This document shows, piece by piece, positions 34,995-46,697 of a stretch of DNA of 64,000 bases. The DNA lies in assembly GCF_027887165.1 (NCBI RefSeq), contig NC_077228.1, forward strand, positions 105,500,260 to 105,564,259, given 5' to 3'. Source of the stretch: Monodelphis domestica (Eukaryota; Chordata; Mammalia; Didelphimorphia; Didelphidae). The stretch's first letter is position 1. Each line of letters starts with the position of its first letter. A model generated the notes under the pieces. It was given only the letters and a program-made list of their open reading frames with translations. It was not told the DNA's origin and ran no database searches. The translations under genes and the position numbers were made by a program.

Positions 34995-35885
34995 TGAGAG
35001 TGCCACACTATCCTGAGACAGAAGAGTCCTGGGGAACTGAGAGAGACAGAAGAGGGGGGGCGGGGAAAGCAGGAAGCATGGGGGTGAAGGAAGAAGAGAA
35101 GACTAGAAAGTCCCAGCTCTCCTGAGAGATATTTGAAAGGAGACAGATCTAGTGAACTGTATGTATGGACCACTAGACATGAACAAAAGAAGGGGGGTGT
35201 CTGTGGGGAGCACAGCCAATGAAGAGAGAAAAGCAAATTTTTTCCAAGACCTATTTATTCAGAACTTCAGCTGATTCACCTCTTGTGGGAACCCCCTGCT
35301 ACACACACACAGAAAATATCCTCTATTGTTTCTCATCAAAGTTCTGACAAGCACCATTCCTAAATCCCCAGTGCCTCAGTACTCCCAACAGAACTTTAGG
35401 TTATTAGAGGAGGGGACCCAATCCCTGCTCCCCTTCCCTTTCCAAATACCCCCTTCAGTCAAGGTTACTTAGAAAGGACCAGGTAAAACCCATCAAGACT
35501 CGTCCCACTGTTTCCAAAAGCATCAGTTCTTATACAAGTTTGGGGAAACTGGGGATCTTTCCACTGTGGTAGAAATATCAGTCTTGTGTCAAGGGGAAGG
35601 TCTGAAATGTAACACTGAAGCTTCTTGCTCCTCTTCTTCCTGGGACTGCATATGTGTGTGGAGGGGAAAAAAAGATCAAAATCATGATATCTTTTGACCA
35701 GTTAAATGCATTTTGGGAGTCAGGTCAAGGTTAACAAGGTTAAAAGAGGAAGGCTTCCACCCATTCAATTCCACAAGTCCTTAAGTACCTATTCTGCCCA
35801 AGCACAAAGACAAAAACAAAACTGTAATTGCCCTCCGGGGATTACATTCTAGGGAATGAAGAGATTGGGGCAGGGGCGGAACAAA
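34995..35885. other. No recognisable feature
   Basis: Purine-rich at 35040-35110, otherwise ordinary intergenic sequence. A pair of antisense frames here has no domain. Confidence 0.45.
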
Positions 35886-35889
35886 ATTC

Positions 35890-36275
35890 AAGTTAACAAA
35901 GCATTTCATAGCACCTACTTGGGGCCTGGCAACCTGTGCTAAGGTAGGGATACGAAAGAAGACAATAATTAGTCTCTGACCACGAGGAGCTCACAATCTA
36001 ATAGGGAGACAATAAGCAGAAAACTATGACTACAAAATAAATTGGAAATACTCTCCGAGGGAACAAGCATTTATTAAGGACTTACAATAAGCCAGGCATT
36101 GTGCTAAGTGCTTACAAATATCTCAGGGGATCCTCACAATAACTCTAGGAGGCAGGAACAATTATGATCCCCATTTTACAGTGGATGAAGCCAAAGTAAC
36201 CAGAATTTAAATAACTTACCCAGAGGTTAACAGCTACTAAATATCTGAGACTTGATCTAAAGTCCAGCCTTCCTT
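35890..36275. repeat. Ancient interspersed repeat followed by MIR-class SINE
   Basis: 35890-36050: CAAAGCATTTCATAGCACCT and ACGAGGAGCTCACAATCTAA. 36060-36275: TAAGCCAGGCATTGTGCTAA, ATCCCCATTTTACAGTGG and AACTTACCCAGAGGTTAACA, antisense MIR-class. The latter hosts the SINE insertion at 36276. Confidence 0.68.
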
Positions 36276-36602
36276 TTTTTTTTTTAAAACCCTTACCTTC
36301 TATCTTGGGAATTAATACTGTGTATTGATTCCAGGGCAGAAGGGCTAGACAATGGGGATCAAGTGACCTGAGGATGGAAATTTACATTGTCCCCAGGATT
36401 CAAGGCTAACCTTGGACCTGAAATCCCTGCAGTGAAACTCGAGTCTCCCATCTGACCTACCAACACCTGGCTGGAGCCCTGCCCTGAGAAAAAAGTGAGT
36501 GCCCAGGGTCACACAGCTAGGAAGTGTCTGAGGTCAATTTGAACCTAGGACCTCCTGTCTCTAAACCTGGTTCTCAATCCACTGAGCCACCCAGCTGCCC
36601 CC
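36276..36602 (-). mobile_element. SINE, family B, interrupted by a 128-bp foreign segment
   Basis: The 3' half (TTTAAAACCCTTACCTTCTA ... GGGGATCAAGTGACCTG) is separated from the 5' half (CCAGGGTCACACAGCTAGG ... GAGCCACCCAGCTGCCCC) by 36375-36502. Removing the segment restores an ordinary family-B SINE with little or no loss. Diverged 17-bp flanks (CTAAAGTCCAGCCTTCC and CTAAACTCTGGTCTTCC, 12 of 17 matching) may be the target-site duplication. Confidence 0.9.
36375..36502 (+). repeat. Templated copy of 34849-34993 inside a SINE
   Basis: A 128-bp copy of the segment 1.5 kb upstream with a 17-bp internal deletion. At the left join CTGAG is shared between source (34842-34846) and SINE side (36368-36372). 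At the right join the copy ends GTGAGTGC directly before CCAGGGTCACAC of the SINE. No poly-A or target-site duplication marks it as a retrotransposon, so DNA-level copying is more likely. Confidence 0.92.
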
Positions 36603-36604
36603 TA

Positions 36605-37985
36605 AACTCTGGTCTTCCTGATTCCAGACCCAGTGCTCTATCCACGCCGAAGATGTGACTCTAGAGTGGTATGTACTGAGGCGTGGGCAGGGGGAGTTGG
36701 TCATCTGACCAGGGTCTGCTTGAAGACAAAAGGGGTGACCCTCATAGTTTCAGGGACAGGACAAGTAGATATCTTAGATGGTATCAAGGCATAGCCTGGA
36801 GGTGTATCTCTCAGTCTCTCTCTAGTCTAAAGGAAGATCTAAAGAGGATAATCCTCTCAGGGTCTTATCCTAGTTATCAGATATTTTGGGTTAGGAGTCA
36901 CCAGGATAGAAGGGAGCAAAGGAATTTCCCTGCTTATATTTGCCGGAAACACTTCTATAGTTTTGGGGGTGCAAGGCCCATACCATCATCTACCTGCTCT
37001 GTGATCCAGGGACACTGGCCTCCTTGCTTTTCCTCCCATATTAAACTCCATATCCTGACTGTGCATTAAAGCTTCCTACATTCCATACCTGAAATACTCT
37101 CCCCTCCATACCTCTAGAAGAGGAATTTTCGATTTTTTATTTCATTGTATCCTTCTTACAAGTTTTGGTAACTAAAAAAGCCTATCTTCTGTTAATATTA
37201 ACTAAATCTGACTAAAATCTGTCCCATAGAATGTGAAGATTTACTTAAAACCTTAATTCCTTAGATAAGTAGGCAGAGGAAGAATTTCAATGATCTCAGA
37301 TTCCTTGGTGACATGTAAATCTTCTCCCTCAATTAGCTTATTTGTAAATCCTCTGAATGTAGTTTCATCTGTAACCTTATTTAGTTTACCTATAAAGTTT
37401 GTTTGACTAGATTCGTCTACTTAGGGAATGTATATGAGATTAGGACTAAGTTTTTTCAACTTTTATAACTTTGAAAGAATGATGCTATGATGATTCTCAT
37501 TTCTTTAATTTTTATGGCCTAAAAAAATGTACAAGTTATTTCTCCATTCAGAGCTCTGGGGACAGTATCCCTAGGAGAATGCACCTCAGGAGATGACTCT
37601 CCAAAGAACAACAGAACCCAGGAATGTTTTATATCCTTTGGGGAACTCGGAGCATCAAACCTACACTGACAGCTTGTCAGCAGGCTTGGGAAAGAGGCAG
37701 TAGCCAGAGACTGGGGTATCAGGGAGTGGTCTGCTACAATGGATACTAAAAGGATGGTTCCTGCACAGGTATGGGTCTTCTTGGGAACAATTCTCTGAGT
37801 TCTATAAGACTAAAAGGATGCTTAACTTTTAATTAGGTCTTTTACCCCCACCTCAGCTGGGAACATCAAGTACTTTAAGGTCTATTGTTCATTCTGAAAG
37901 GGGTGAGTCCGGGACTCCCCTTGGGAGGGGACAGGGGCAAAATTGGGGTCTTCAGATTTCAAGTTGACCCTATATGGATACCTAT
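36605..37985. other. No recognisable feature
   Basis: Contains a 128-codon plus-strand frame (36683-37069) without domain or homology that I recognise. Could be part of an old LTR element, but not provable here. Confidence 0.4.
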
Positions 37986-37999
37986 GTGCATTATACATG

Positions 38000-38870
38000 T
38001 GTATAATACATGTGAGAGAGACAGACTGTGATTAGGGCTACCCATGAGTGAGTGCTCCAAACAGCAAGTGAGACTACAAAGTATGGGGATAGATAGCTTC
38101 CCTTTTTATCCTAGTCATCCCCCAAGAAAACCCCTCCCCTTGTCTACCATTGGCTGGTCGATAAAGAGTTACAAGCAATACACAGAAGTTAGCGAATCAG
38201 AACACAGGCCAGCAATACCTAATTATACTAAATATTCTTTTGGTCTAAGCCAATCAGATTAGTGCATATTTTCAAATATATTTCTCTGCATGTTTTCCTC
38301 CAACCAATCAGAGGAGGAGAAGGTTATATATACTGTTCAAGTTTCAGTTTCTACATGCCAGCCAGATGTGCTTCCCTGAGAGGAGCCCATGCTATCTCTA
38401 TTCCCCATAACATACATATGTGTGCGGATGTCTGTGAGAGATGAACTTCAGTAAGATGGTGGATTCCTCTCAAGGAATCACTAAGATAGAGTCAGGGAGC
38501 CTTTCCATCAAAACAAGTTAAGTTTCATGTTCAGGACCTAAGCCCCATTTCAGATAGAGAGGATTGAAACAATTCTTGTTTTGATTGGTTAAAACCTGCT
38601 TGAATAATTAGGATAATTAGTTTTGTAAATCACACATTCCAATTAGCTAGTTTTCCAGATAAAGTTGTAACTCTCAAGTAACCAGCCAATAATGAATAAT
38701 GATAATGAGGGGAGGGGTCATCTTTAACATAAAAATGGAGCCTGCCTGCTCTCATTCTTTATACTTACTGGCTGGCTGGATCATAGCCTTGTGAGTACCC
38801 ATTCTTATGAGGATGAAATAGATCCTTTGAGTGCTACTTTCTTTTGAGTAGATAGTCATTCCTCTCATGT
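38000..38870 (+). promoter_or_regulatory. Promoter-like CCAAT/TATA modules, probable old LTR
   Basis: One module has ATTGG (38149), CCAATCAG (38250), CCAATCAG (38304) and TTATATATAC (about 38324-38333), spaced as in a retroviral U3 promoter. A second has TGATTGG (38582), GCCAAT (38683) and an AACATAAAAATGG region (38727). No boundaries or target-site duplications could be fixed, so LTR identity is inferred. Confidence 0.4.
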
Positions 38871-38987
38871 CTAGAGCTATGACATGTATGTATCTTACAT
38901 GTGGGTATTTATATGTACATATATATATATATAAAATATATGAACCCATACTTCTCTCTATATCCATATCTATATATCTTGTGGAAA

Positions 38988-39340
38988 GACCATCCTCATT
39001 TTTGCTCCTAGCTCTTCCGACTCTCCTGTCTTCTCTAGTGTGCCCCAGATTGGGTACCTTTCAGCTTCCTCTTATTTTCCTCCTTTGGGACATAAGCTCC
39101 TTGAGGGCAGAGGCTATTTTTCTTTCTTTTGCTAATACGGTATTTATAACCCCAGTGCTTAGCCCAATACCTAGCACATACTATACTAGGCTCTAAATAA
39201 ATGCTTGTTGACTTGTGTGTTCATAGTTCTTGGTATATCATCTTCCTCATAAGATTGTGAATTTGTTAACTCTTTATTTTTGCATTTCCTTATAACTTCA
39301 GTGCTTAGTACATTTCTTGACATGTTATAAGTCCTTTAAA
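38988..39340 (+). mobile_element. L2 LINE 3' end
   Basis: CATAAGCTCCTTGAGGGCAG, CAGTGCTTAGCCCAATACCT and CTCTAAATAAATGCTTGTTG are the L2 3' terminus. A second partial copy follows at 39240-39340 (TCAGTGCTTAGTACATTTC). Confidence 0.75.
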
Positions 39341-39674
39341 AATTAACTTTTTAAATCAAGGCATTGAAAAATTGGTTTTAAACATTGGCATTTCTATATA
39401 TGTAGAAGAATGTTTAAAAATGAAATATAATGGACATACAGTAAAATATCATGAAATACATGAAATCAAATCTATTTTATTGCACTTGCTTTAGGAAAAG
39501 TAGATTTTAAATTCCATGTTACTTTCAAAACTATCTTGCTAGTCTGTGCTTTCTTCTTAAATCTTTCTGTTCTTTTCTATACCTTTTAAAAGACTGTTTC
39601 CATGTCATTTTTTGCTAACCTGTCTTCTTAATACTTAGTTAAAAGCTCAGAGAAAGGAAAAAAGCATTACCAAT

Positions 39675-39864
39675 TGAGAGCTAGGCCTAGAGATGGGAGG
39701 TCCTAGGTTCAAATTTGGCCTCAGCCACTTCCTAGCTGTGTGACCCTGGGCAAGTCACTTGACCCCCATTGCCTACCCTTACCACTCTTCTGCCTTGGAG
39801 CCAATACACAGTATTGACTCCAAGAATGAAGGTAAGGGTTTAAAAAAAAAAGAAAGAAAAAATA
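39675..39864 (+). mobile_element. SINE, family B, 5'-truncated, with 17-bp target-site duplication
   Basis: Starts inside the head (TGAGAGCTAGGCCTAGAGAT) and ends GAAGGTAAGGGTTTAAAAAA. Flanked by AAAAAAGCATTACCAAT at 39658-39674 and 39865-39881. The 3' hairpin (39794-39824) is intact with one mismatch in 14 pairs. Confidence 0.95.
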
Positions 39865-39944
39865 AAAAAAGCATTACCAATAAAAATCTACTTAAACAAC
39901 AAAAAACAAAAACTTTCCCATTTATAGTAGCTCTTGGAGTTTTA

Positions 39945-40440
39945 AATTTTTTATTTAAATTTTCTTATTTTTTATTTTTTTATCACACAAAACTTATTTC
40001 CATATTATTCATTTTTGTAAGTGAATAATCTTATAAAACCAAAACCGTAAATCATATACCCAAATAAACAAGTGAAAAATCATACGTTTTCATCTGCATT
40101 TATACTTCAAAAGTTATTTATCATCTTTTTCATAAAGTCCCTCAAAATTGTCCTGGATCATTGTATTGCTGTTAGTAGCAAGTCTATCACATTTGATCAT
40201 TCCACAATTTTGTAGTTACTGTGTATAATGTTCTTCTGGTTCTACTTATTTCACTCTGCATCAGTTCAAGTAGGTCTTTCTGGCTCTGTTGAAATGATCC
40301 TATTCATCATTTTTTATAGTACAATAGTATTCCATCACCATTATATACCACATTTTGTTCACTTTCCCCAATTGAGGGACATCCCTTTAGTTTCCAATTA
40401 TTTGCCACCACAAAAGGCGCAGCTATAAATATTTTTGTGC
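39945..40440 (-). mobile_element. L1 3' end, antisense
   Basis: TTTTTCATAAAGTCCCTCAA, TTGTCCTGGATCATTGTATT, TCACTCTGCATCAGTTCAAG and CCCCAATTGAGGGACATCCC are the reverse complement of the marsupial L1 ORF2 end and 3' UTR. Confidence 0.87.
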
Positions 40441-40444
40441 AAAC

Positions 40445-41405
40445 AAGTCCTTTCTTACTTTTTAGCTTTTTGGAGTTTACAAGTGATTTTGAATTCTATG
40501 CCTAGTTGTCTCCAATACATCAAAACTTGAATCATTCCAAAGAGGCTGAGAATAAAGAAAAAGGTAGAAAGAAATCCCACCCCAAATGTCACCACCTCTT
40601 CTCCATTAACCTGTAGAGAGTGCACCCATGTTTATTTTCTCATCCTTTGAGATTCCAGTATTTTGACATCTAGAACCAATTAAGACCCTAATTAACTTTT
40701 CCAACCTTACTCCACTCAAACTTGAAACTTTCTCAGTTCCCTATATTTCTAAAGGATCTTCCACATATAAAATATAAATAATTGATCCTTTTTAGATTTG
40801 GGTTTGAAAGGGAAGATTCAGTTCTCAGGAGATCTTAGAGATCTCCTCCTGATCTTCCTGTTAAAGCCTCTTAAAGTTCTTTGACTTGAATCCAGCCCAC
40901 CATATTGAATGAATGAATGAATGAATGAGCATTTAAGCATTTACTATGTGCCAAGAACCATGCTTATTGTTTGGGACATAAATTCAATAGAGAGAATTAA
41001 CATATATAGGAAGCAATGACCAAGATGAATGTTTTCATGTGGAAAACTACAAGGATGAAGAGCAGAGTCATAATAGGGTTGACCAACATTTTTTTTCAAG
41101 AACAATGTCAGTGTAATTCAATGATTCTGGAGTAGAAAAATGGGGTGAGATGGTGGAGCATGTTTTAGGTTAACAAGAGGATACCCAGGGTGGAATATGA
41201 ATCATAGCTGGGGCCAACAATATAGTAAGGAGTATGGTCAACTAACCTGTTAAAATAATGTAGGAGCCCAGGGCAAGAGTTCCTGAGCTGAGAGTGTTAA
41301 GCCCTCTAAGGCAAGGTCCAACAATCTAGAACAGAGGTATCAAGCAAGCAAAATGCTCAAGACATGGAAGTCTTTAAACTGGAGTGGGGCCCAAATCAGA
41401 TTAAA
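40445..41405. other. Mostly unclassified; (GAAT)n and old repeat at 40903-41000
   Basis: 40903-40928 is a GAAT/ATGA simple repeat, followed by CATTTAAGCATTTACTATGT and GCCAAGAACCATGC of the ancient repeat type also seen at 35890. No gene signal. Confidence 0.5.
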
Positions 41406-41411
41406 ATATGT

Positions 41412-41600
41412 TTGGGGGGTCCTCTAGGTGGCTGAATGGATAGAGAGCCAGCCTAGAGATGGGAGGTCCTGTGTCCTTTGTCCTTCACACTTCCTAGCTA
41501 TTAATCTGAACTGCCTTGCCCTTACTGCACTTCTGCCTTGGAACCCAAAACTTAGTATTGATACTAAGTCAGAAGTAAAATCAATCAATGGGTCACTAAA
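41412..41600 (+). mobile_element. SINE, family B, diverged
   Basis: GTCCTCTAGGTGGCTGAATG, GAGATGGGAGGTCCTGTG, CTTCTGCCTTGGAACCC and TATTGATACTAAGTCAGAAG. Central tRNA-related part degraded. Confidence 0.82.
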
Positions 41601-41748
41601 ATGTAATTGATAAATATTTAACAAAATAAATAAAAACTCAGTCAAATACAGATTAGGTCAATACATAGTTTTCTAAGTCAATGTGGGGTGGCAGGGATTC
41701 TGGGTTAGTAACTCCCATGTGTATGTGAGTCTGATAGCATTGGTCTAG

Positions 41749-42538
41749 TGTGAACTTGGAAACTACTCCACCCTAATTAGACATACTTTAGGGGAAGATA
41801 AAGTTGTAAACTCCTGATTGAACAATGAAGGTACTTAATTCATACCTTATAGTGAAGCTAGAACTTTAAGCTGTCTATTTTTAGATCTAATACAAAAAGG
41901 TGTTAAGTACCTATAAAGGTTAAATTAATCACAAAAAGGTCAAGTAACTCACAAAAGATAAGCTTAACAAAGAAGTGTGAAGTATTCAAAAGATATAATC
42001 TAACCAGAGAAGGTGAGAATTTAAGAGTAGACAGTCCTGGAGAAAATCTAATCAAAGAAGGTGAGAACTAAAGAATAGGCAGGTCTGGAGAAAGCATCTA
42101 CTGTGATTGGTAGATGTGAAAAATTTAGAGGAGATGACATAAGAAAAAATTTCTTTAAAAGGAGGCAAGAAAAAGTTCAGGCAACTCAGTTCAGAGTACA
42201 ATTAAATTCAGAATTGAGTTCAGTTCAGGACTGGAACTCAGTCTGGAGGATCCCCCTCAGACAGCTTCCTGGAGAAGTATCCTGGTGAGTGATAAGACTG
42301 ACTCCCGTTCCCTTGGGCTCAGGCTTTGACTAAGGCCTTTAACTACTGCCTGGCTCAACCTGAGCTGGTACAGTTTAAATTAACCCTTTTCTCTCTCTCT
42401 CTTTTCCTTGATTTCTTCTCTCTATATTAATTAAAATCACCATAATTACCAGCTGACTTGGGTATTTTATTATTTGGGAATTTTCCCTGGTGACCAATTA
42501 ATTAGATTTCAAGTCACAAAGCTAAAATTATCCTTATA
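41749..42538 (+). mobile_element. Solo LTR of an endogenous retrovirus (copy 1 of a family of three)
   Basis: A 790-bp LTR from TGTGAACTTGG to CCTTATA, flanked by the 4-bp duplication CTAG (41745-41748 and 42539-42542). The terminal CA has become TA. U3 carries a 47-bp tandem duplication (41998-42044, 42045-42091) and CATCTAC-TGTGATTG-GTAGATG, a CCAAT box (inverted) between 7-bp complementary arms (about 42097-42118). Later comes GGTGAGTGATAAGACTGACT, shared with the other copies. No internal viral sequence adjoins, as expected for LTR-LTR recombination. Confidence 0.88.
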
Positions 42539-42539
42539 C

Positions 42540-42955
42540 TAGAGAGCATAGGATGGGAAGAAAGGGAATTTCAGACCCAGAGAGCAGTGTGAACAAAAGC
42601 ATAGACAAAGGGGGACACAAATACATGCTCTGAATCAGGAAATTAGTCCAATATGGTTGAACTATAGAGTGCAAGAAGAAAAGGAATACAAAATAAGATA
42701 GTACAAATAGAAGTCTATTAAAATTTGGAAAGAGGAAGAGAAACAAATTCATTTGAACTGTTCAAAGGAAAATAGAACAAAATAGATACACAAACAGTTT
42801 GATAGGAACACTAAAGATAACAAAAAGACAAGAAAAAGAAATCAAGGGGAAAAGCAAAGGCAAAGAAGAAACAAAATGAAAAAAGAAAAAACTTCAGATA
42901 TGACAATAGATTAAAAATAATTTCTACTAAAATGAATTTTAAAAGCTTCATCTAA
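42540..42955. other. A-rich flank of L1, unclassified
   Basis: Very A-rich sequence between the LTR target site and the recognisable L1 start. It may be further decayed L1 ORF2 upstream of the clear match. Confidence 0.4.
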
Positions 42956-42959
42956 GTTG

Positions 42960-44905
42960 AAGGATATAGAATAAATACAAAAAAGTCTTTACAATATAAA
43001 GACATCTAAATTATTGGAGAAATATGAATTGCTCATGGACAGGGCTAGTTGATATGATAAAAAGTAACTACCAGAGATAATTTGCTTATTCATTCACATA
43101 CCAATAAAACTACTAAAAGATAACTTTATAGAATTAGGACTAAATAATAATGAAATTCATCTAGAGGCACTAAAGATCAAGATATCAAGGGAAATAATGA
43201 AAAAGAATAGTGGAAAGGATGGAGGCCTACCAGTTATAAGATTTCAAATTATACTTTGAGGAAGTAATTATCAAAACAAATTAATAATGGTTTAAAATAC
43301 AAAGGTTGATTAGTGGAATAGATTAGGTACACAACATATAGATGCAAACACCAACCTAGTGGTTGATAAACTGAAAGACCTCAGCTACTTGGGTAAGAAC
43401 TCACTATTGTGCTAGGAAATTTCTGGGAAAGTTGGGCAGCAATCCGGAAAATGGATGTAGACCAACATTTCACAACACGAACCAATATAAGGTCCAAATG
43501 GAGACCTAAATTTAAAAGATCACATCAACAAATTAGGAGAATAAAGAAAGAAATACCTTTCAGATTTATGAATAGATGAAGAATTCATAACCAAATGAGG
43601 GACAGAGGGGAATGATAAAAGATCAAATGGAAATTTTTAATTACATAAAATATAAAGATTTTTGCACAAATTACAAGATAGCAAAAATTAGAAGGGAGAG
43701 AGTTAAATGGGGAAGGGAACTATTTTTAGCAAGTTTTATTGATAAAAGTCTCATTTCCAAATTATAAAAGGAATTGATTCAAATATATAGAAATAAGACC
43801 CATTCCTCAATTGATAAAGAATATGAACTTATAGTTCACAGAGGAAAAAATCCAAGCTCCTGTAGTCATATAAAAAAAATTGTTCCAAACCACTAATAAT
43901 TAGAGAAATGCGAATTGAAATAAATTTGAGGTTATATTACATTCTTATCAAATTGGCAAAAAAAAAGAAATGAAAAGAAAAGAAAATGACAAGTATTGGA
44001 GAGGCTACAGGAAAATATGCACATTAATGAACTATTTGGGGAGGGGGCTGTGAATTGGTCTAGACATTCTGGAATGCAATCTGCAACTATGTTCAAGCAG
44101 TCACTTAACTGTGCATACATTTTGACCCATTACTACTACTACTAAGCCTAAACCAAAAAAGAAATCAAGAAAACAAGGAAAAAATCATACATTGACAAAA
44201 ATATTTATAGCAACTCACTTTTTTTTTTTTAATAAACCATCTTAGAATCAATATTGTGTATTGGTTCCAAGTTAAAAAAAAAAAAAGTGGTTAGGACTAG
44301 GCAATGGAGGCTGTGACTTTCCCAGTGTCTAAGGACACATTTGAACCCAGGACCTCCCGACTCTAGGTCTGGCTCTCAGTCCACTGAACCATCTAGTTGC
44401 CCCCTAGCAGCTCATTTGTGGTAAAGAACTTGAAATTAGAGGGGTGTCCATCAGTTGGGAAATAACTGAAAAATCATTACCTATCCATGAAATAGAACAC
44501 TAGTGTGCCATAAGAAATGATGGAAAGGGTAGTTTCAGAGAAACTTGAGGATTATATGTGTGAACTAATGCAGGATAAAGTCAACAGAAACAGAAAAATT
44601 TTTGCTGATATGCTATAAGTAATGTCAAAGCTTTAAAAATGAACAATTGTGAAAGATTAAACAACTCTGATCAATGCAGTGATTAACTGTGATTGCAGAG
44701 GAATCATAATAAAGTGCTGACCACTTCAGAAAAGAGAGGTGGAACACATAGAATGAGAAACACATTTTTGGACAGGGCCAATGTGGGAATTTGTTTTGCC
44801 TGATCACGTTTAACTGTATATAAAAAAAGTTTTATACTCTTTTGGTGGGTGGAGATACAGTAGAAGGGAGGAAAAATGCTTGCAAATTGAATAAAAATTT
44901 TAAAA
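42960..44905 (+). mobile_element. L1 3' half (ORF2 C-terminal part and 3' UTR), split by SINE
   Basis: ATTGGAGAAATATGAATTGC, AGATATCAAGGGAAATAATG, GATTTCAAATTATACTTTG, GGTACACAACATATAGATGC and AGATTTTTGCACAAATTAC follow the order of marsupial L1 ORF2. The 3' part includes GTGTCCATCAGTTGGGAAAT and ends in AATAAAAATTTTAAAAAAAT at about 44890-44905. Many stops, so it is not active. A family-B SINE interrupts it at 44221-44403. Confidence 0.88.
44221..44403 (-). mobile_element. SINE, family B, nested in L1
   Basis: T-run, AATAAACCATCTTAGAATCA ... CTGAACCATCTAGTTGCCCC. Flanks TAGCAACTCACTT and TAGCAGCTCATTT are a slightly diverged target-site duplication made of the L1 motif ATTTATAGCARCTC. Confidence 0.9.
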
Positions 44906-45034
44906 AAATAAAATTTTTTTGTTTGTTTTAGAGAAAGATTTTTTGATTATATTAAAGAAAATTTCTTTTGTTTCCATGCTTTTAATTGCTTTAAATATAA
45001 ACAAATGCAATATTTGATTAAAGACATCTTCATG

Positions 45035-45195
45035 GGATCATAGAAGTCCAAGATGAAAGGGACTTTAGAAGCCATGTAGTGTAATTCCTCTATTTTATGG
45101 ATAAGGAAATACTCAGAAACACCAAATAATAATTTGCCTACCCGTCAGAGTTCACACCCAGATCTTCCTAACTCCAAGGCTAGAAGTTGATCCAT
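45035..45195 (-). repeat. MIR/THER-class SINE
   Basis: GGGACTTTAGAAGCCATGTA, TCCTCTATTTTATGGATAAG, GAGTTCACACCCAGATCTTC and CTAACTCCAAGGC. Confidence 0.72.
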
Positions 45196-45810
45196 TATAC
45201 TTTCCTACCACTGCCTATTTTCTTCATTTACAAATATAATTCTGTATTTTGTTATAAGATTTTTTATGCTAATTATTTTCCTAGATGTTGAACTATCCAC
45301 GCATTCATGATATTGCCATAACTTGATCATAATGAATAATTTTAGGTCATATTTCTGTAATTCGTTAGCCAATAATTTATTTAATATTTTACATTAATAT
45401 TAATTGGCAATATTGGACTAAAGTTCTTTTCTCTGCTTTATATTTCTCTTGTCTGGGAATCAGGATAATAATCACATACAAAGCATTTGGCAGATTACCT
45501 TCTTTTGCCATTTGTTTATCTCTTAGGTTTTGGTTGAGTGCCTTCTTTTGCTATTTTTGAAAAACATTTGTGTAGCACAAGAATGATTTGTTCTTTAAAT
45601 GTATAGAACTCATTTGGAAATCTGCCTGGACAAAGAATTTTTTCCCATAGGAATTAAATTAAAATTTGTTTAATTTTTCTTTCTGATATTGGATTATGTA
45701 GGACATTTATTTTCTAGTTTGCTATTTGGTGCCTATTAAATTTTTGGAGACAGTCATCCATTTTGCTTGGGTTTTCAAGTTTGTTGTATAATTTGGAACA
45801 GTAGTTGTTT

Positions 45811-46156
45811 TTTTAATTGAAAAATTTTAATTAATTATTATTTTTCCATGGTTATATGATGCCTGTTCTTTCCCTCCCCTTGTCCCTCCCCCATCCCCCA
45901 TAGCCAAAGAGCAACTCCACTGGATTTTACATGTGTCATTGAACAAGATCTATTTCCATACTATTAATATTTGCACTTAGAGTCTACATTCCCCCATCAT
46001 ATCCCCATCGATTCATGTGATCAAGCAGTTATTTTTCTTCTGTGTTTCTATTCCAACAGTTCTTTCTCTGGATGTGGATCTTTTTCATAAGTCTCTCAGA
46101 ATTGTCCTGGATCATTGCACTGCTGCTAGTAGAGAAGTCTGTTACATTCAATTGTT
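45811..46156 (-). mobile_element. 5'-truncated L1 tail nested in old L1
   Basis: TTTTTCCATGGTTATATGAT, CTTTCCCTCCCCTTGTCCCT, ATTTTACATGTGTCATTGAA and TTGTCCTGGATCATTGCACT are the antisense 3' end of an L1 family. Flanking GGAACAGTAGTTGTTTTT (45796) and GAAACAGTAGTTTTTAATT (46157) are a diverged target-site duplication. Confidence 0.85.
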
Positions 46157-46494
46157 GAAACAGTAGTTTTTAATTATTTACTTTCCATTTGTTGTGAATT
46201 CCCCCATTTTATCATTAACTTTTTAAATTTGGTTTTGCTCTCTTAAAAAAAAAAAACCTTAGTCAATAGTTTACCAATTTATCAGTTTTTTAAAAACTTA
46301 CTTCTTAAAAATTTATTCAATCATCTAAAATGTTTACTGCTTATATTGTTAGTTTTCAGGAACTTCCCTTTTTTGACTGTTTTGAGATTATATTTGTGTT
46401 GCCTTTCTAGGTTTGTAAAAATTGCATACTCAGTTAATCTCTATTTTGTTAACACTAAGTGTTCAAGGATATAAATTGTCTTATAAGGACTTTT

Positions 46495-46697
46495 TTATTA
46501 GAAAAAATTAAAAACTCTTTCCTTCTGTCTTATAATTATAACTAGGTATCAGTTCTAGGCAGAAGGGCTAGGCAGTTGGGATTAAGAGTTTTGCCCAAAG
46601 TCACATAGCTAGGAAGTGTCTAAAACCAGATTAGAATCCAGGATTTTCCATCTCCTGTTCTTGGACTCTATCCACTGGGCCACCTAGCTGTCCCTTT
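46495..46697 (-). mobile_element. SINE, family B
   Basis: CTCTTTCCTTCTGTCTTATA, GTTTTGCCCAAAGTCACATA, and the head CTGGGCCACCTAGCTGTCCC. Flanks TTATAAGGACTTT and TTATAAGGATTAA suggest the target-site duplication. Confidence 0.88.

Noticed and set aside
36683..37069. 128-codon frame
   Set aside because: No homology or motif; possibly within an old LTR-type region but unsupported as a gene.
41749..42538. Possible full provirus between the LTRs
   Set aside because: Each LTR is flanked by its own short target-site duplication and no gag, pol or env similarity lies between them, so they are separate solo LTRs.
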